The notes: generated by a model from the sequence alone, not told the origin. Shown: positions 1 to 8,216, counted from the stretch's first letter. The stretch is 64,000 bases of DNA from Hamadaea flava (GCF_024172085.1 NZ_JAMZDZ010000001.1:1426001-1490000); one strand, 5' to 3'. Made by a program: numbers and translations.

Positions 1-144
1 GGCTTCGAGATCGTCCGGCGCGGTCGGCGCGTACGCGTCCTCGGCCTCGCGGGCGAGCCGAATGGCGGCGGCGAAGTCGCCGCTGCTCGCGTACTCCTGA
101 GCCCGCGCGAGTGGATCCGGCTGCACAAGGTCATCGTCGCACAC
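1..144 (-). CDS. Partial hypothetical protein, N-terminal end
   Basis: An open frame enters from the left edge and begins at a GTG at 144, overlapping the end of the upstream exporter gene by 14 bases. The 48 visible residues include an amphipathic alanine-rich helix pair (ARAQEYASSGDFAAAIRLAR) resembling a TPR-type helix hairpin. The codon pattern fits real coding sequence better than the other frame starting at the ATG at 134. I do not recognise the family. The overlap suggests translational coupling to the exporter. The frame continues outside the window. Confidence 0.4.
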   Translation of the reverse strand, partial: MCDDDLVQPDPLARAQEYASSGDFAAAIRLAREAEDAYAPTAPDDLEA

Positions 145-1393
145 CTGGCTGGTCGCCACGCCACGGGAGCAGCACAGACGAGGCGATCAGGAGGACCGAG
201 TACACGATCAGGACGGTACGCGCGCTGGTGGCCGCGGCGAGCGCGCCGGCGGCGGCGATGAAGATCGGCTGAGCGATCTTCGTGCTGATCGACCAGGCCA
301 CCGCGACCCGGGACATGTGCTGGTCGTCGGTGGCGTTCATCCGGTAGGTGGCGAAGGTCGGGTTGAACACGCCGACGAACAGCAGCAGCAGGAACTCCGA
401 GACCGTGATCAGGACGAAGCCGCTGGTCCCGGTGGTGGCGAACGGGATGAGACCCAGCCACAGGTTCCGGCCGACTCCGGTGATCAGCAGGACGTGGTGC
501 TGGCTGAACCGGGCCAGGATCGGCTTGACCAGCAGCGACCCGGCGATCCCGGCGATGCCGGACAGGCCGAAGGACACCCCGTACTGCCAGGGTTCGAAGC
601 CGAGGTCGCGCACCATGAAGACGGTGATCAGCGGCGACGTCCCCATGATGCAGCCGCCGAAGAGCAGCGAGTTCCAGAACAGCGCGGCCAGCCCGCGATG
701 ATCCAGGATGTAGCGCCAGCCCGCCACCAGGTCCCGCGACCAGCGCTGATCGTGGGCCCGTTGCGGTGGCGGCGGCTCGGGCGTGCGTACGCGACTGACG
801 CCGAACGCGGAGGCGAGGAAGCTGACCGCGTTGACGACCATCGAGGCCGCCGCGCCCAACGCCGAGATCAGCACGCCGCCGACGGGCGGGCCGAGGGTGT
901 ACGCCGTCCACAGCGTCGTCTCGAAGCGGCTGTTCGCCTCGGCGCGGAAGGCAGCCGGGACGAGCGTACGCAGATCGGCGGTGCTGGCGGCGTTGAACGC
1001 GAGCAGGGCCGCCATCTGCGTGATCGCGACCGCGCAGAGCTGCCAATACGTCAGCCACCCGAAGTACGCCGAGACCGGGATCGAGCCGACGGCCACGAAC
1101 CGCAGGACGTCGGCCCCGATCATGATCGGCCGTTTGCGGTGGTACTCGATCCACGGCCCGAGCGGGACGGCGAGGATGGCGCTCACCACCGACGACAGCA
1201 CCGACAGCAGGGACACCCGGAAGTCCGAGGCGTTCAGGACCAGGACGGCGACGATGGGCAACGCCGAGTAGCCGACGGCGCTGCCCGCTTCGCTGGCCGA
1301 CTGGGCGGCCCACCGCCAGCGGAAATCCCGTCGCCACCGGCCGCTCGTCTCGTCGTCGACCGTTTCCGGAGAGACGAGCGTGCCGGTGATCAT
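131..1393 (-). CDS. MFS transporter, EntS/MFS_3-like exporter
   Basis: A 420-residue integral membrane protein with about 12 hydrophobic segments, typical length for the major facilitator superfamily. The cytoplasmic loop after TM2 carries the basic motif PWIEYHRKRP, and the central region (MRDLGFEPWQYGVSFGLSG) resembles the MFS_3 group, which includes the enterobactin exporter EntS and macrolide exporters. The start is set at the ATG at 1393; a longer frame upstream would run into the acyltransferase gene and lacks membrane-protein character. It lies 10 bases downstream of the Lnt-like gene and is probably the last full gene of the operon starting with the TetR gene at 3444. The substrate cannot be inferred; drug or siderophore export is a family expectation. 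Confidence 0.85.
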   Translation of the reverse strand: MITGTLVSPETVDDETSGRWRRDFRWRWAAQSASEAGSAVGYSALPIVAVLVLNASDFRVSLLSVLSSVVSAILAVPLGPWIEYHRKRPIMIGADVLRFVAVGSIPVSAYFGWLTYWQLCAVAITQMAALLAFNAASTADLRTLVPAAFRAEANSRFETTLWTAYTLGPPVGGVLISALGAAASMVVNAVSFLASAFGVSRVRTPEPPPPQRAHDQRWSRDLVAGWRYILDHRGLAALFWNSLLFGGCIMGTSPLITVFMVRDLGFEPWQYGVSFGLSGIAGIAGSLLVKPILARFSQHHVLLITGVGRNLWLGLIPFATTGTSGFVLITVSEFLLLLFVGVFNPTFATYRMNATDDQHMSRVAVAWSISTKIAQPIFIAAAGALAAATSARTVLIVYSVLLIASSVLLPWRGDQPGVRR

Positions 1394-1403
1394 TCGGCGT
1401 ACG

Positions 1404-2885
1404 TTACACGCGGGCGTCCTCGCGGACGGGCTCCGCCGAAGCCGGGCCGACCGGCGCCCGCCGCCGAACGGAAGCGAGCACCAGGAGCCCAGCTGCGAGG
1501 ACGGTGATCGCGGCCGCCAACCACGCGGCCCAGTCCCCGATCCGGGTGTACGGCGTGTCGCTCGAACCGGGCCGGACGGGCGCGACCACCACCGTGACGG
1601 CGTCGGCCTCGCCCACATGTTCCTCCGCGAGCACCCGGCCGCGCCCGTCGGCGATCATCGCGGTCCCGTAGCGCCCGGCCCAGACGACGGCCAGGCCGTT
1701 CTCGACGCCCCGCAGGACCGCGGTGTGGGCATGCTGCCAGCCGTCCTCGTCGTTGTCGGCCGCCGGGATCAGCAGCGTCGTCGCCCCGGCGTCGGCATAG
1801 TCCCGAGCGGGGTCGGGGAAGTTCACGTCCCCGCAGATCACCAACGCCGATCGCCCCACACCGCCGTTCGCGCCGGGCACGCTGGGCACGAAGACGAGGT
1901 CGTCGCCCAGGACGCTCGTCAGGTCGTGGTGTTTGAGGTAGCTCACCGGCGTCCCGCCGTCGCCCGGCACCGCGAGCGACTCGTTGTACTTGCGGCCGTC
2001 CGAGCTGCGCGCGTAACCCACCACGACCGTCGTCCGCCGGCCGGTCGCCAGCGCCGACACCTTGTCCCGCAAGATCGGCAGCGACGCGTCGTCCACCCCG
2101 AACGCGGCCTCCGGCAGCACGACCGTGGTCACCTCGGCGGGCAGCGCCGCGATCGCGGCGGCGTACTGGTCGAAGAGGGTCTGACCGTCCGGCGACGTGA
2201 TGTCCACACCCCACGGTGCGGTGTCGTGGACCATCGCCGCCACGAGCTGCGCCGGGGCCGCCTTGTCGTCGGACAGCCGCAGTACGCCGTACCCGCCGAC
2301 GGCCAGGGCGAAGGTGAGCAGGACGGCGGCCACGCGGACCGGGGCGAAGCGTAGCGCGGCCAGCAGCGCCGGGCCGAGCATGAGGAGGAACTCCACGCCC
2401 CAGGCCCCGGCCACAGCGGCCGTCTGCAGCACGACCGGTACGCCGACCTGCGAGCCGGCGAGCGTGCCGCTGATCCCGGTCGGATTCACCGACGCGGTGA
2501 GGTAGAGCAGCGCGACCCAGACCGCCGGGACCGAGAACGCCGCCAGCAGCGGCCACCCGCGTTGCACCCACGCCCGGAACAGCCACACTCCGAGGGCGAA
2601 GGCGACGGAGTAGCCGATGCTGATGCCGATGCCCGCCGGCAGCGGCACGTCGTAGGAATGCGCGTAGTACGCCCAGCTGTTCGACGTGCTGACCAGGTAC
2701 GCCCCGAACGCCACCAGCAGCGCCGTCCGCAGCGAGACCCGCGGTGCCAGCACCAGCGCGGGCAGCGGCGCGAACCAGGTCAGCCAGCCGATCGGCGTCA
2801 ACCCGGTGCCGAAGTAGAGCATGACGGCCGTCGCCACGAACGCTCCGGCGACGATCCAGCGACTCGGCCTAGCCTCGGATTCCAT
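1404..2885 (-). CDS. lnt: Apolipoprotein N-acyltransferase-like membrane protein
   Basis: A 493-residue protein with an N-terminal half of about six membrane segments followed by a C-terminal carbon-nitrogen hydrolase (nitrilase-fold) domain, the architecture and length of apolipoprotein N-acyltransferase. The expected catalytic triad is visible: Glu in VLPEAAFG (about residue 259), Lys in SYLKHHD (318) and Cys in VICGDVNFPD (351). The family transfers an acyl chain to the N-terminal cysteine of diacylated lipoproteins at the outer face of the cytoplasmic membrane. Here it sits in an apparent TetR-controlled operon with an MFS exporter, which is unusual for a housekeeping Lnt, so it may be an accessory paralogue. 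The start at 2885 overlaps the end of the TetR gene by 17 bases. Confidence 0.85.
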   Translation of the reverse strand: MESEARPSRWIVAGAFVATAVMLYFGTGLTPIGWLTWFAPLPALVLAPRVSLRTALLVAFGAYLVSTSNSWAYYAHSYDVPLPAGIGISIGYSVAFALGVWLFRAWVQRGWPLLAAFSVPAVWVALLYLTASVNPTGISGTLAGSQVGVPVVLQTAAVAGAWGVEFLLMLGPALLAALRFAPVRVAAVLLTFALAVGGYGVLRLSDDKAAPAQLVAAMVHDTAPWGVDITSPDGQTLFDQYAAAIAALPAEVTTVVLPEAAFGVDDASLPILRDKVSALATGRRTTVVVGYARSSDGRKYNESLAVPGDGGTPVSYLKHHDLTSVLGDDLVFVPSVPGANGGVGRSALVICGDVNFPDPARDYADAGATTLLIPAADNDEDGWQHAHTAVLRGVENGLAVVWAGRYGTAMIADGRGRVLAEEHVGEADAVTVVVAPVRPGSSDTPYTRIGDWAAWLAAAITVLAAGLLVLASVRRRAPVGPASAEPVREDARV

Positions 2886-3444
2886 TCAGGACTCTCCCCA
2901 CCGTGCGGGCGCACAACGCCCGGAAATCGGCCTCGGGCAGCCCCATGCGGCCGCCGAGGTATTGCTGCACGAGCCCCTGCACGCTGCTGGTCAGGGCCAG
3001 CGCCACCTCCAGCGGGTCGTCGGCGCGCAGGACGCCGGTCGCCATCCAGCCGCGGACGGCGGCGACGACCGGATCGAAGGTCGGCGAGCCACCGGCGGCG
3101 AAGTCCTCCGGAAACCGGCGCGCGCCGTCGCGTACGTCGGTGAGCAGGAAGCCGTAGAGGTGCGGCTGGCCGAGGGCGAAGTCGAGGAAGTCGTCGAGCA
3201 TCCCGGCCAGCTGGCTGTCGAAGTCGGACCCGCCGCGCTGCCCCCACTTCGCCGCCACGTCGCGCTGCGCCGCGACGGCGACCGTCCGCAACAGCACCTC
3301 GCGGTTCGGGAAATGGCGGTAGGTGGCCATCGTGGTGACGCCCGCGTCGGCGGCGACGCGCCGCATGGTGACGGCCGGCGCCCCCTCGGCGATCAAGATC
3401 GCAAGGGCGGCGTCGGCCAGTCGTTGCGCGGTTCCAGAAGCCAT
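2869..3444 (-). CDS. TetR family transcriptional regulator
   Basis: A 191-residue regulator. The N-terminal helix-turn-helix is clear (VTMRRVAADAGVTTMATYRHF, residues roughly 26-46), followed by an all-helical ligand domain with no recognisable specificity. The start used is the ATG at 3444; a GTG at 3459 would add five residues. Neither has a convincing Shine-Dalgarno sequence, so the message may be leaderless. A perfect inverted repeat lies across the start codon, so the protein probably represses its own operon, which continues into the Lnt-like gene (17-base overlap) and the MFS exporter at 131-1393. Confidence 0.88.
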   Translation of the reverse strand: MASGTAQRLADAALAILIAEGAPAVTMRRVAADAGVTTMATYRHFPNREVLLRTVAVAAQRDVAAKWGQRGGSDFDSQLAGMLDDFLDFALGQPHLYGFLLTDVRDGARRFPEDFAAGGSPTFDPVVAAVRGWMATGVLRADDPLEVALALTSSVQGLVQQYLGGRMGLPEADFRALCARTVGRVLNGIRG

Positions 3445-3461
3445 GTGTACAACGTACACAT
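3443..3461. promoter_or_regulatory. TetR operator overlapping the regulator's start codon
   Basis: ATGTGTAC-AAC-GTACACAT is a perfect 8-bp inverted repeat with a 3-bp spacer. It covers the proposed ATG of the TetR gene (3444) and the alternative GTG (3459). Dyads built on TGTAC are common TetR-family sites. Autorepression of the TetR/Lnt/MFS operon is the inference. Confidence 0.7.
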
Positions 3462-3472
3462 CGGCGGCCGTC

Positions 3473-4885
3473 TTAGGAAGCCCCCACCTCCGCCCGGACC
3501 GCCACCCGCTCCACGTCGGACACCGGCTTCCGCGTTCGGAGCAGCGTGTACGCCAAAAGGAAGGCCACGATCAGCAGCCCGGTGCCGATGGCGTACGCGA
3601 GGCGGTAGCCGCCCGTGAGCGCCGCCGGCTCGCCGAGCCCGGCGCTCAGCAGATCCCCCGTACGCGCGGCGGCCTGAGTGGACAGCACGGCCACCCCGAT
3701 CGCCATCCCGATCTGCTGAGTCGTGTTGAACAGGCCGGAGGCGAGCCCGGCGTCGTCGGCCTTCGCGCCGGACATCCCCAGCGTCGTCAGCGCGGGCAGG
3801 ACCAGCCCGAACCCGGCGGCGAGCAGCATGATCGGCAGCAGGTCGGTGACGTAGTCGGCGTGCACCGGCACCCGGGCCAGCAGGCCGAGCATCACGGTCA
3901 ACAGCGCGAGACCGGTCAGCAGCACCTTCCGCTCGCCGAACCGGGCGTTGAGCCGGGCGGCCAGGCCGAGCGAGACCGCCCCGATCATCACGGCCGCGGG
4001 CAGAATGGCGAGGCCCGTCTCGGTCGCGTCATAACCGGCGACGCGCTGCAGGTAGAGGGCGGTGAGCACCTGGAAGGCGAAGCATGCCGCGACGGTCAGC
4101 GCCTGCACCACGTTGGCGACGGAAACCTCACGCGACCGGAAGATCCGCAACGGCATCAACGGGCTCCGTGCGGTCTTCTGGCGTACCACGAAGGACAGCA
4201 GCAGCACCGCGGCGAGCGAGCCGGCCCACAGCCAGTGACCCGAGACCACTGCATAGATGCCCAGGATCAGGCCGCCGGTGACCAGCAGCGCGCCCAGCAC
4301 GTCGGCACCAGCGGCGAGTCCGAGCCCGCGGTCGGCCGGGAGCGTGCGGACGGCGGCGACCAGCGCGGCGACGCCGATCGGCAGGTTGATGAGGAAGATC
4401 CAGTGCCAGCCGAGGGCGTCCGTGAGCAGACCCCCGGCGACCTGGCCGATCGCCGCCCCGGCCGCGCCGGTGAAGCTGTAGACGGCGATGGCCCGCGAGC
4501 GTTCGCGGACGTCGGTGAACAGCGTGACCAGGATGCCGAGGCTGACGGCGGTGGCCGTGGCGCTGCCGACGCCCTGCAGGAAGCGGGCCGCGATCAGGAC
4601 GGCCGGGCTGGTCGCGGCGCCCGCGAGCAGCGAGGCCGCGGTGAACAGCGCGATGCCCACGAGGAAGAGGCGGCGACGGCCCAGCAGGTCGCCCAGCCGC
4701 CCGGCGAGCAGCAACAGGCTGCCGAAGGCGATGAGGTACGCGTTGACGATCCAGCTCAACCCGGCCGGGGTGAACCCGAGGTCAGCGGAGATGGCGGGCA
4801 TCGCGACGGTGACGATGCTGCCGTCGAGGATCGTCATGAGCATTGCGGTGGCGAGTACGCCGAGCGCGGTCCAACGGTGAGACAT
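3473..4885 (-). CDS. DHA2-family (14-TM) MFS drug exporter
   Basis: A 470-residue exporter with about 14 hydrophobic segments, as in the EmrB/QacA (DHA2) group. The family motif on TM1 is visible (TILDGSIVTVAMPAI), as is motif A after TM2 (GRLGDLLGRRR) and the motif C-like stretch in TM5 (FTGAAGAAIGQVAGGLL). The ATG at 4885 is preferred because the upstream TTG at 4921 falls inside an inverted repeat and adds a non-hydrophobic leader. It follows the MarR gene in the same direction after 51 bases, the usual layout for MarR-controlled multidrug pumps. The substrate is unknown. Confidence 0.9.
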   Translation of the reverse strand: MSHRWTALGVLATAMLMTILDGSIVTVAMPAISADLGFTPAGLSWIVNAYLIAFGSLLLLAGRLGDLLGRRRLFLVGIALFTAASLLAGAATSPAVLIAARFLQGVGSATATAVSLGILVTLFTDVRERSRAIAVYSFTGAAGAAIGQVAGGLLTDALGWHWIFLINLPIGVAALVAAVRTLPADRGLGLAAGADVLGALLVTGGLILGIYAVVSGHWLWAGSLAAVLLLSFVVRQKTARSPLMPLRIFRSREVSVANVVQALTVAACFAFQVLTALYLQRVAGYDATETGLAILPAAVMIGAVSLGLAARLNARFGERKVLLTGLALLTVMLGLLARVPVHADYVTDLLPIMLLAAGFGLVLPALTTLGMSGAKADDAGLASGLFNTTQQIGMAIGVAVLSTQAAARTGDLLSAGLGEPAALTGGYRLAYAIGTGLLIVAFLLAYTLLRTRKPVSDVERVAVRAEVGAS

Positions 4886-4917
4886 ACCTAGGACCGTAGC
4901 GGATAGTTCCGTTACAG

Positions 4918-4930
4918 ACAATCTTATTGT
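4918..4930. promoter_or_regulatory. Possible MarR operator ahead of exporter gene
   Basis: ACAAT-CTT-ATTGT is a short perfect inverted repeat in the 51-base gap between the MarR gene and the exporter. MarR-family sites are often AT-rich dyads of this kind, and the stretch is strikingly AT-rich for this genome. It is short, so the assignment is tentative. Confidence 0.4.
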
Positions 4931-4936
4931 GGAGTT

Positions 4937-5410
4937 TTACTGGCGCGCGCGCCGCGCGGCGTTCTCCACCGGTTGCGCCAGCTGCCCTTCCACCAGGCGT
5001 TCCATCGCCCGCAGGAAGACGTCGCGATCTTTGGCGGGCAGCGCGCCGAGCGCCTCCTCGTGCACCCGATCCACGATCTCCTGGCTGCGGTGGGCGAGCT
5101 TGGCCCCGGCCGGCGTCACCGCGACGATCCGGGCCCGGCGATCGGTGGACGACGGGCGGCGCTCGGCCAGCCCGGCCTTCTCCAGGGCGTCCACCGTGAC
5201 GACCATCGTCGTCTTGTCCATGTCGCCCAGCTCCGCCAGCTGGATCTGCGTACGCTCCTCCTCCAGAGCGTGCACGAGGACGCAGTGCATCCGCGCGGTG
5301 AGCCCGATCTCCGCCAGCTCGGCCGCCATCCGCGTGCGCAGGACGTGGCTGGTGTGGTCCAGGAAGAACGACAAGTCGGGCGCGGTGCGGTTCGGGGCCA
5401 TGGCGGTCAT
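4937..5410 (-). CDS. MarR family transcriptional regulator
   Basis: A 157-residue winged-helix regulator. The recognition region IQLAELGDMDKTTMVVTVDALEKAGL (about 56-81) and the wing ERRPSSTDRRARIVAVT (83-99) are characteristic of MarR. It is the first gene of a leftward pair with the DHA2 exporter, so it most likely controls drug efflux by releasing the promoter on ligand binding. The ATG at 5410 is used; a second ATG three codons in is possible. Confidence 0.9.
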   Translation of the reverse strand: MTAMAPNRTAPDLSFFLDHTSHVLRTRMAAELAEIGLTARMHCVLVHALEEERTQIQLAELGDMDKTTMVVTVDALEKAGLAERRPSSTDRRARIVAVTPAGAKLAHRSQEIVDRVHEEALGALPAKDRDVFLRAMERLVEGQLAQPVENAARRARQ

Positions 5411-5453
5411 GGACCCAGGATAGCCAACTCGATCCGTTGCAGATCTTTTTGCT

Positions 5454-5512
5454 GCAGATCACGGTTGTGCATGCCTCCGCGGCCCAAGATGGCCTGCAGA
5501 TCCGTGATCTGC
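5454..5512. repeat. Family A hairpin repeat, copy 1 (degenerate)
   Basis: The left arm GCAGATCACGGTTGTGCATG matches the other family A copies closely. The right arm keeps only the terminal part (CCGTGATCTGC), its inner half being diverged. It lies 6 bases downstream of the histidine kinase stop codon and could act as a terminator there. Confidence 0.65.
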
Positions 5513-5517
5513 ACGGA

Positions 5518-6699
5518 TCAGGTGGCGGGGAGGGTGACGGTGACGCTCAGGCCGCCGCCCGTACGGGGTTCGGCGGTCACCTCGCCGCCGTGGGCGCGCG
5601 CCACCGCCCGCACGATCGACAGCCCCAGCCCGAACCCGCGTTCGGCGGTGCGTTCACTGCGTACGCGTTCGCCGCGGAGCCGGCGGAACGGCTGGAACAG
5701 CGTCTCGATCTCGTACTTGGGCACGGTCGGGCCGGAGTTGCTCACAACAAGCTGCGCCCGGCCGTCGACCGTCGCCGTGTGCACCGACAGCCAGCCGCCC
5801 TCGGCCAGGTTATGCCGGATCGCGTTCTCCACGAGGTTCTGGGTGAGCCGTTCCAGCAGCACCGGATCGCCGGTCGTCGGCGCCGTGCGCAGCTGGGCGG
5901 AGACCTTCCGGTCGGTCGGCGGCGCCTGGTCGAGCACGTGCTGGGCCACCTCGGCCAGGTCGACCGGCACGGTCTCCACGATCGCCGTCTCGCTCTCGGC
6001 CAAGGTGAGCAGTCCGTCGATGAGGCGCTCGTGCCGTTCGTTGACCGACAGCAGAGACTCGCCGAGCTGACGTGTCTGAGGCACGGTGTCCGGCCGGGCG
6101 ACCGCCAGCTCCACCAGCGCCCGGTTCAGGGCGAGCGGCGTACGCAGCTCGTGGGAGGCGTTGGCGACGAAGCGCCGCTGCCCGTCGAAGGACCGGTCGA
6201 GCCGTTCGATCATCGTGTCGAAGGTGTCGGCCAGCTCCTTGACCTCGTCCTTGGGACCGGCCAGCGCGATGCGTTCGTGCAGCCCGCGATCCGGTGCCGA
6301 GGCGATCCGGCGGGCGGTCTCGGTGATCCGGCTCAGCGGCTGCAACGCCCGGCCCGCGACGAGCCAGCCGAATGCGCCCGCGACGACGCCGACCCCGGCC
6401 AGCGCGATCGCTCCGCCGGTCACCAGCGAGTCGAGGGTGTCCTTGCGGAACTGCTCCTGCTGGGCGCGGTAGTCGATGATCGCCTGCGGAATGTTGATCT
6501 TCTGGCCGTTGACCTCGATCGTGCCCACTCCGTTCAGCTTCTTGGGCAGGACGTCGAGGTTGCCGGCCGACGTTCCCATGCGGCTGTCGAGGCTGCGCTC
6601 CACCAGGAAGTAGGTCACCCCGAGCAGCAGCGCCCCGGCGAAGACGAACAGTCCCCCGTAGAGGACCGTCAGGCGTACGCGAAGACTCCAGCGCACCAT
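5518..6699 (-). CDS. Two-component sensor histidine kinase
   Basis: A 393-residue membrane kinase. There is an N-terminal membrane segment (LTVLYGGLFVFAGALLLGVTYFL), an extracytoplasmic loop of about 80 residues, and a second membrane segment (GGAIALAGVGVVAGAFGWLVA). A HAMP linker, the H-box (ANASHELRTPLAL, phospho-accepting His), N-box (NLVENAIRHN) and G-box (GFGLGLSIVRA) follow. The ATG at 6699 overlaps the response-regulator stop by one base (TGATG), so the two are coupled. The pair is divergent from a lipoprotein/MacAB-type efflux operon, which is its likely target; an envelope-stress or antimicrobial-peptide stimulus is inference. Confidence 0.92.
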   Translation of the reverse strand: MVRWSLRVRLTVLYGGLFVFAGALLLGVTYFLVERSLDSRMGTSAGNLDVLPKKLNGVGTIEVNGQKINIPQAIIDYRAQQEQFRKDTLDSLVTGGAIALAGVGVVAGAFGWLVAGRALQPLSRITETARRIASAPDRGLHERIALAGPKDEVKELADTFDTMIERLDRSFDGQRRFVANASHELRTPLALNRALVELAVARPDTVPQTRQLGESLLSVNERHERLIDGLLTLAESETAIVETVPVDLAEVAQHVLDQAPPTDRKVSAQLRTAPTTGDPVLLERLTQNLVENAIRHNLAEGGWLSVHTATVDGRAQLVVSNSGPTVPKYEIETLFQPFRRLRGERVRSERTAERGFGLGLSIVRAVARAHGGEVTAEPRTGGGLSVTVTLPAT

Positions 6700-7355
6700 C
6701 ACAGCACCCGGTATCCCGCGCCGGCCACCGTCTCGACCAGCGGCGGCTCGCCGAGTTTGCGGCGCAGCTTCATCATCGTGACCCGCAGGACGTTGGTGAA
6801 CGGGTCGATGTTCTCGTCCCATACCTTCTCCAGCAGGTATTCGGCGCTGACGACGGTGCCCTCGGCCCGCAGCAATTCGGCCAGCAACGCGAACTCCTTG
6901 TTCGCCAGTGAGATCGGCTGCCCGTCGCGCCACACCTCCCGCCGCGCCGGATCAAGGCGTACGCCGGACCGGGCCAGCACCGGCGGAGCGGCCGGTCGCG
7001 CCCGCCGGGCGAGGGCGTGCACCCGGGCGGACAGCTCGGCGAAGGCGAACGGCTTGGCGAGGTAGTCGTCGGCGCCCAGACGGAGCCCGGCGACCCGGTC
7101 ACGGACGGCGGCGGCAGCGGTCAGCATCAGAATCCGCGTCGCCGCGTCCGACTCCACGACGGCCCGGCAGACGTCGTCGCCGTGCACCACCGGGAGATCC
7201 CGGTCGAGGACGAGCACGTCATAGTCGTTGACCCCGAGCCGCTCCAGCGCCGCGTCCCCGTCGTACGCGACGTCGACCGCGAACGCCTCGCGGCGCAGCC
7301 ACTCGGCTATGCCGTCGGCGAGGATCGCCTCGTCCTCCACCACCAGAATGCGCAT
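6699..7355 (-). CDS. OmpR/PhoB-family response regulator
   Basis: A 218-residue regulator. The receiver domain shows the acidic pair (VVEDEA), the phospho-accepting Asp51 (VLVLDRDLP) and the conserved Lys (YLAKPF). The C-terminal winged helix has the OmpR/PhoB pattern (LANKEFALLAELLRAEGTVV and VTMMKLRRKL). The start at 7355 has a strong Shine-Dalgarno sequence (AAGGGG, about 7 bases upstream). It is the first gene of the regulator-kinase operon. Confidence 0.95.
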   Translation of the reverse strand: MRILVVEDEAILADGIAEWLRREAFAVDVAYDGDAALERLGVNDYDVLVLDRDLPVVHGDDVCRAVVESDAATRILMLTAAAAVRDRVAGLRLGADDYLAKPFAFAELSARVHALARRARPAAPPVLARSGVRLDPARREVWRDGQPISLANKEFALLAELLRAEGTVVSAEYLLEKVWDENIDPFTNVLRVTMMKLRRKLGEPPLVETVAGAGYRVL

Positions 7356-7467
7356 CGTGTCCCCTTTGCCGGACCGGTCGGCCGTCCCCATCGTGCCCGC
7401 CCTCCCATAACGCCGCCGTAACGCCCCGGACCCCCACGCTCGCATTCGGGCTCGCGCCGCGATGGCC

Positions 7468-7526
7468 GCAGATCACGGTTATGCATGCTTCCGACGCCCC
7501 GGGAGGCATGCATACCCGTGATCTGC
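7468..7526. repeat. Family A hairpin repeat, copy 2
   Basis: A 25-base left arm (7468-7492, beginning GCAGATCACGGTTATGCATG) pairs with a right arm at 7502-7526 with two mismatches, around a 9-base loop. It lies between two divergent start codons, so it is not a simple terminator here. Confidence 0.85.
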
Positions 7527-7540
7527 ATCCCGAAAGACGC

Positions 7541-7643
7541 GAGCCCGAAGGGGGCGAGCCCGAAGGGGCGAGCCCGAAGGGGCGAGCCCGAAGGGGGCGA
7601 GCCCGAAGGGGGCGAGCCCGAAGGGGGCGAGCCCGAAGGGAGC
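7541..7643. repeat. Seven tandem 14/15-bp G-rich repeats
   Basis: Seven head-to-tail copies of GAGCCCGAAGGGG(G)C, alternating between 14 and 15 bases because of one variable G. Each copy carries a run of four or five G on the plus strand, except the last, where the run is broken. The block ends about 42 bases before the lipoprotein start and may lie in its leader RNA. The unequal unit length shows it is not coding. Confidence 0.85.
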
Positions 7644-7685
7644 GGGTTACGCGGGGGTTATCGGGGAGTCGCTCTACTGGCCGGC

Positions 7686-8216
7686 ATGAGACGACTGATC
7701 CTGAGCGTGACAGCGGCCGCCGCAATAAGCCTCGCCGCAGTGAGCCTCGCCGCGTGCGGCAAGAGCGACGAGGGTTCCGGCATCGCCACCGTCGGGAACG
7801 GCGGTGCGACGCCGACCGCGAGCGCCACCGCGTCCGCCGCCGACATGATGAAGTTCACGCAGTGCATGCGGGACAACGGCGTACCGGTGGGCGATCCGGA
7901 TCCCTCGACCGGCCGGCCTGAGTTCGGCAAGGACGTGGCGGGGACTCCCCAGTTCCAGGCAGCCGTGAAGAAGTGCCAGGGCCTGTTGCCTGGTGGCGTA
8001 CTGGGGATGCTGGACGCGAACCAGGTCGAGCAGTTGCGAGTGTTCGCCCAGTGCATGCGCGACCACGGCGTGGACATGCCCGACCCCGATCCCAACGGCG
8101 GCTTCGCCGGCGCGATGGGCAAGATCGACCGGAACAGCCCGACGGTCAAGAAGGCCGTGGCGGCCTGCCAGGACAAGCTGACCGCGGTGTTTCCCAGCCT
8201 TGGGGCGCGCTCGTGA
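7686..8216 (+). CDS. Secreted lipoprotein with two CMRDxG repeats
   Basis: A 176-residue lipoprotein. The signal peptide ends in the lipobox LAAC (AVSLAACGKSD), and a Ser/Thr/Ala linker follows. Two repeats then occur: FTQCMRDNGVPVGDPDP and FAQCMRDHGVDMPDPDP. Each is followed later by a further Cys (VKKCQG and VAACQD), suggesting two disulfide-linked modules. Proteins of this type are common in actinobacteria next to MacAB-type exporters. The start is set by the signal peptide. The stop overlaps the next gene (GTGA), so it is the first gene of the efflux operon. Its biochemical role is not established. Confidence 0.88.
   Translation: MRRLILSVTAAAAISLAAVSLAACGKSDEGSGIATVGNGGATPTASATASAADMMKFTQCMRDNGVPVGDPDPSTGRPEFGKDVAGTPQFQAAVKKCQGLLPGGVLGMLDANQVEQLRVFAQCMRDHGVDMPDPDPNGGFAGAMGKIDRNSPTVKKAVAACQDKLTAVFPSLGARS

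Larger units (their letters stand above)
7356..7685. other. Divergent regulatory region rich in repeats
   Basis: This 330-base gap separates the response-regulator start from the lipoprotein start. It contains a family A hairpin (7468-7526) and a block of seven G-rich tandem repeats (7541-7643). I see no gene in it. Open frames crossing it only reflect the repeats. Confidence 0.8.

Noticed and set aside
317-1507. Plus-strand frame antisense to the first MFS exporter
   Set aside because: Composition is Gln/Arg/Asp-rich with no domain, and the minus strand encodes a clear membrane transporter.
7541-7643. CRISPR array
   Set aside because: Units are contiguous without spacers, 14-15 bases long, and no cas genes are present.
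7485-7685. N-terminal extension of the lipoprotein gene through the hairpin and tandem repeats
   Set aside because: The extension only translates the repeats, has no ribosome-binding site and would bury the lipoprotein signal peptide.
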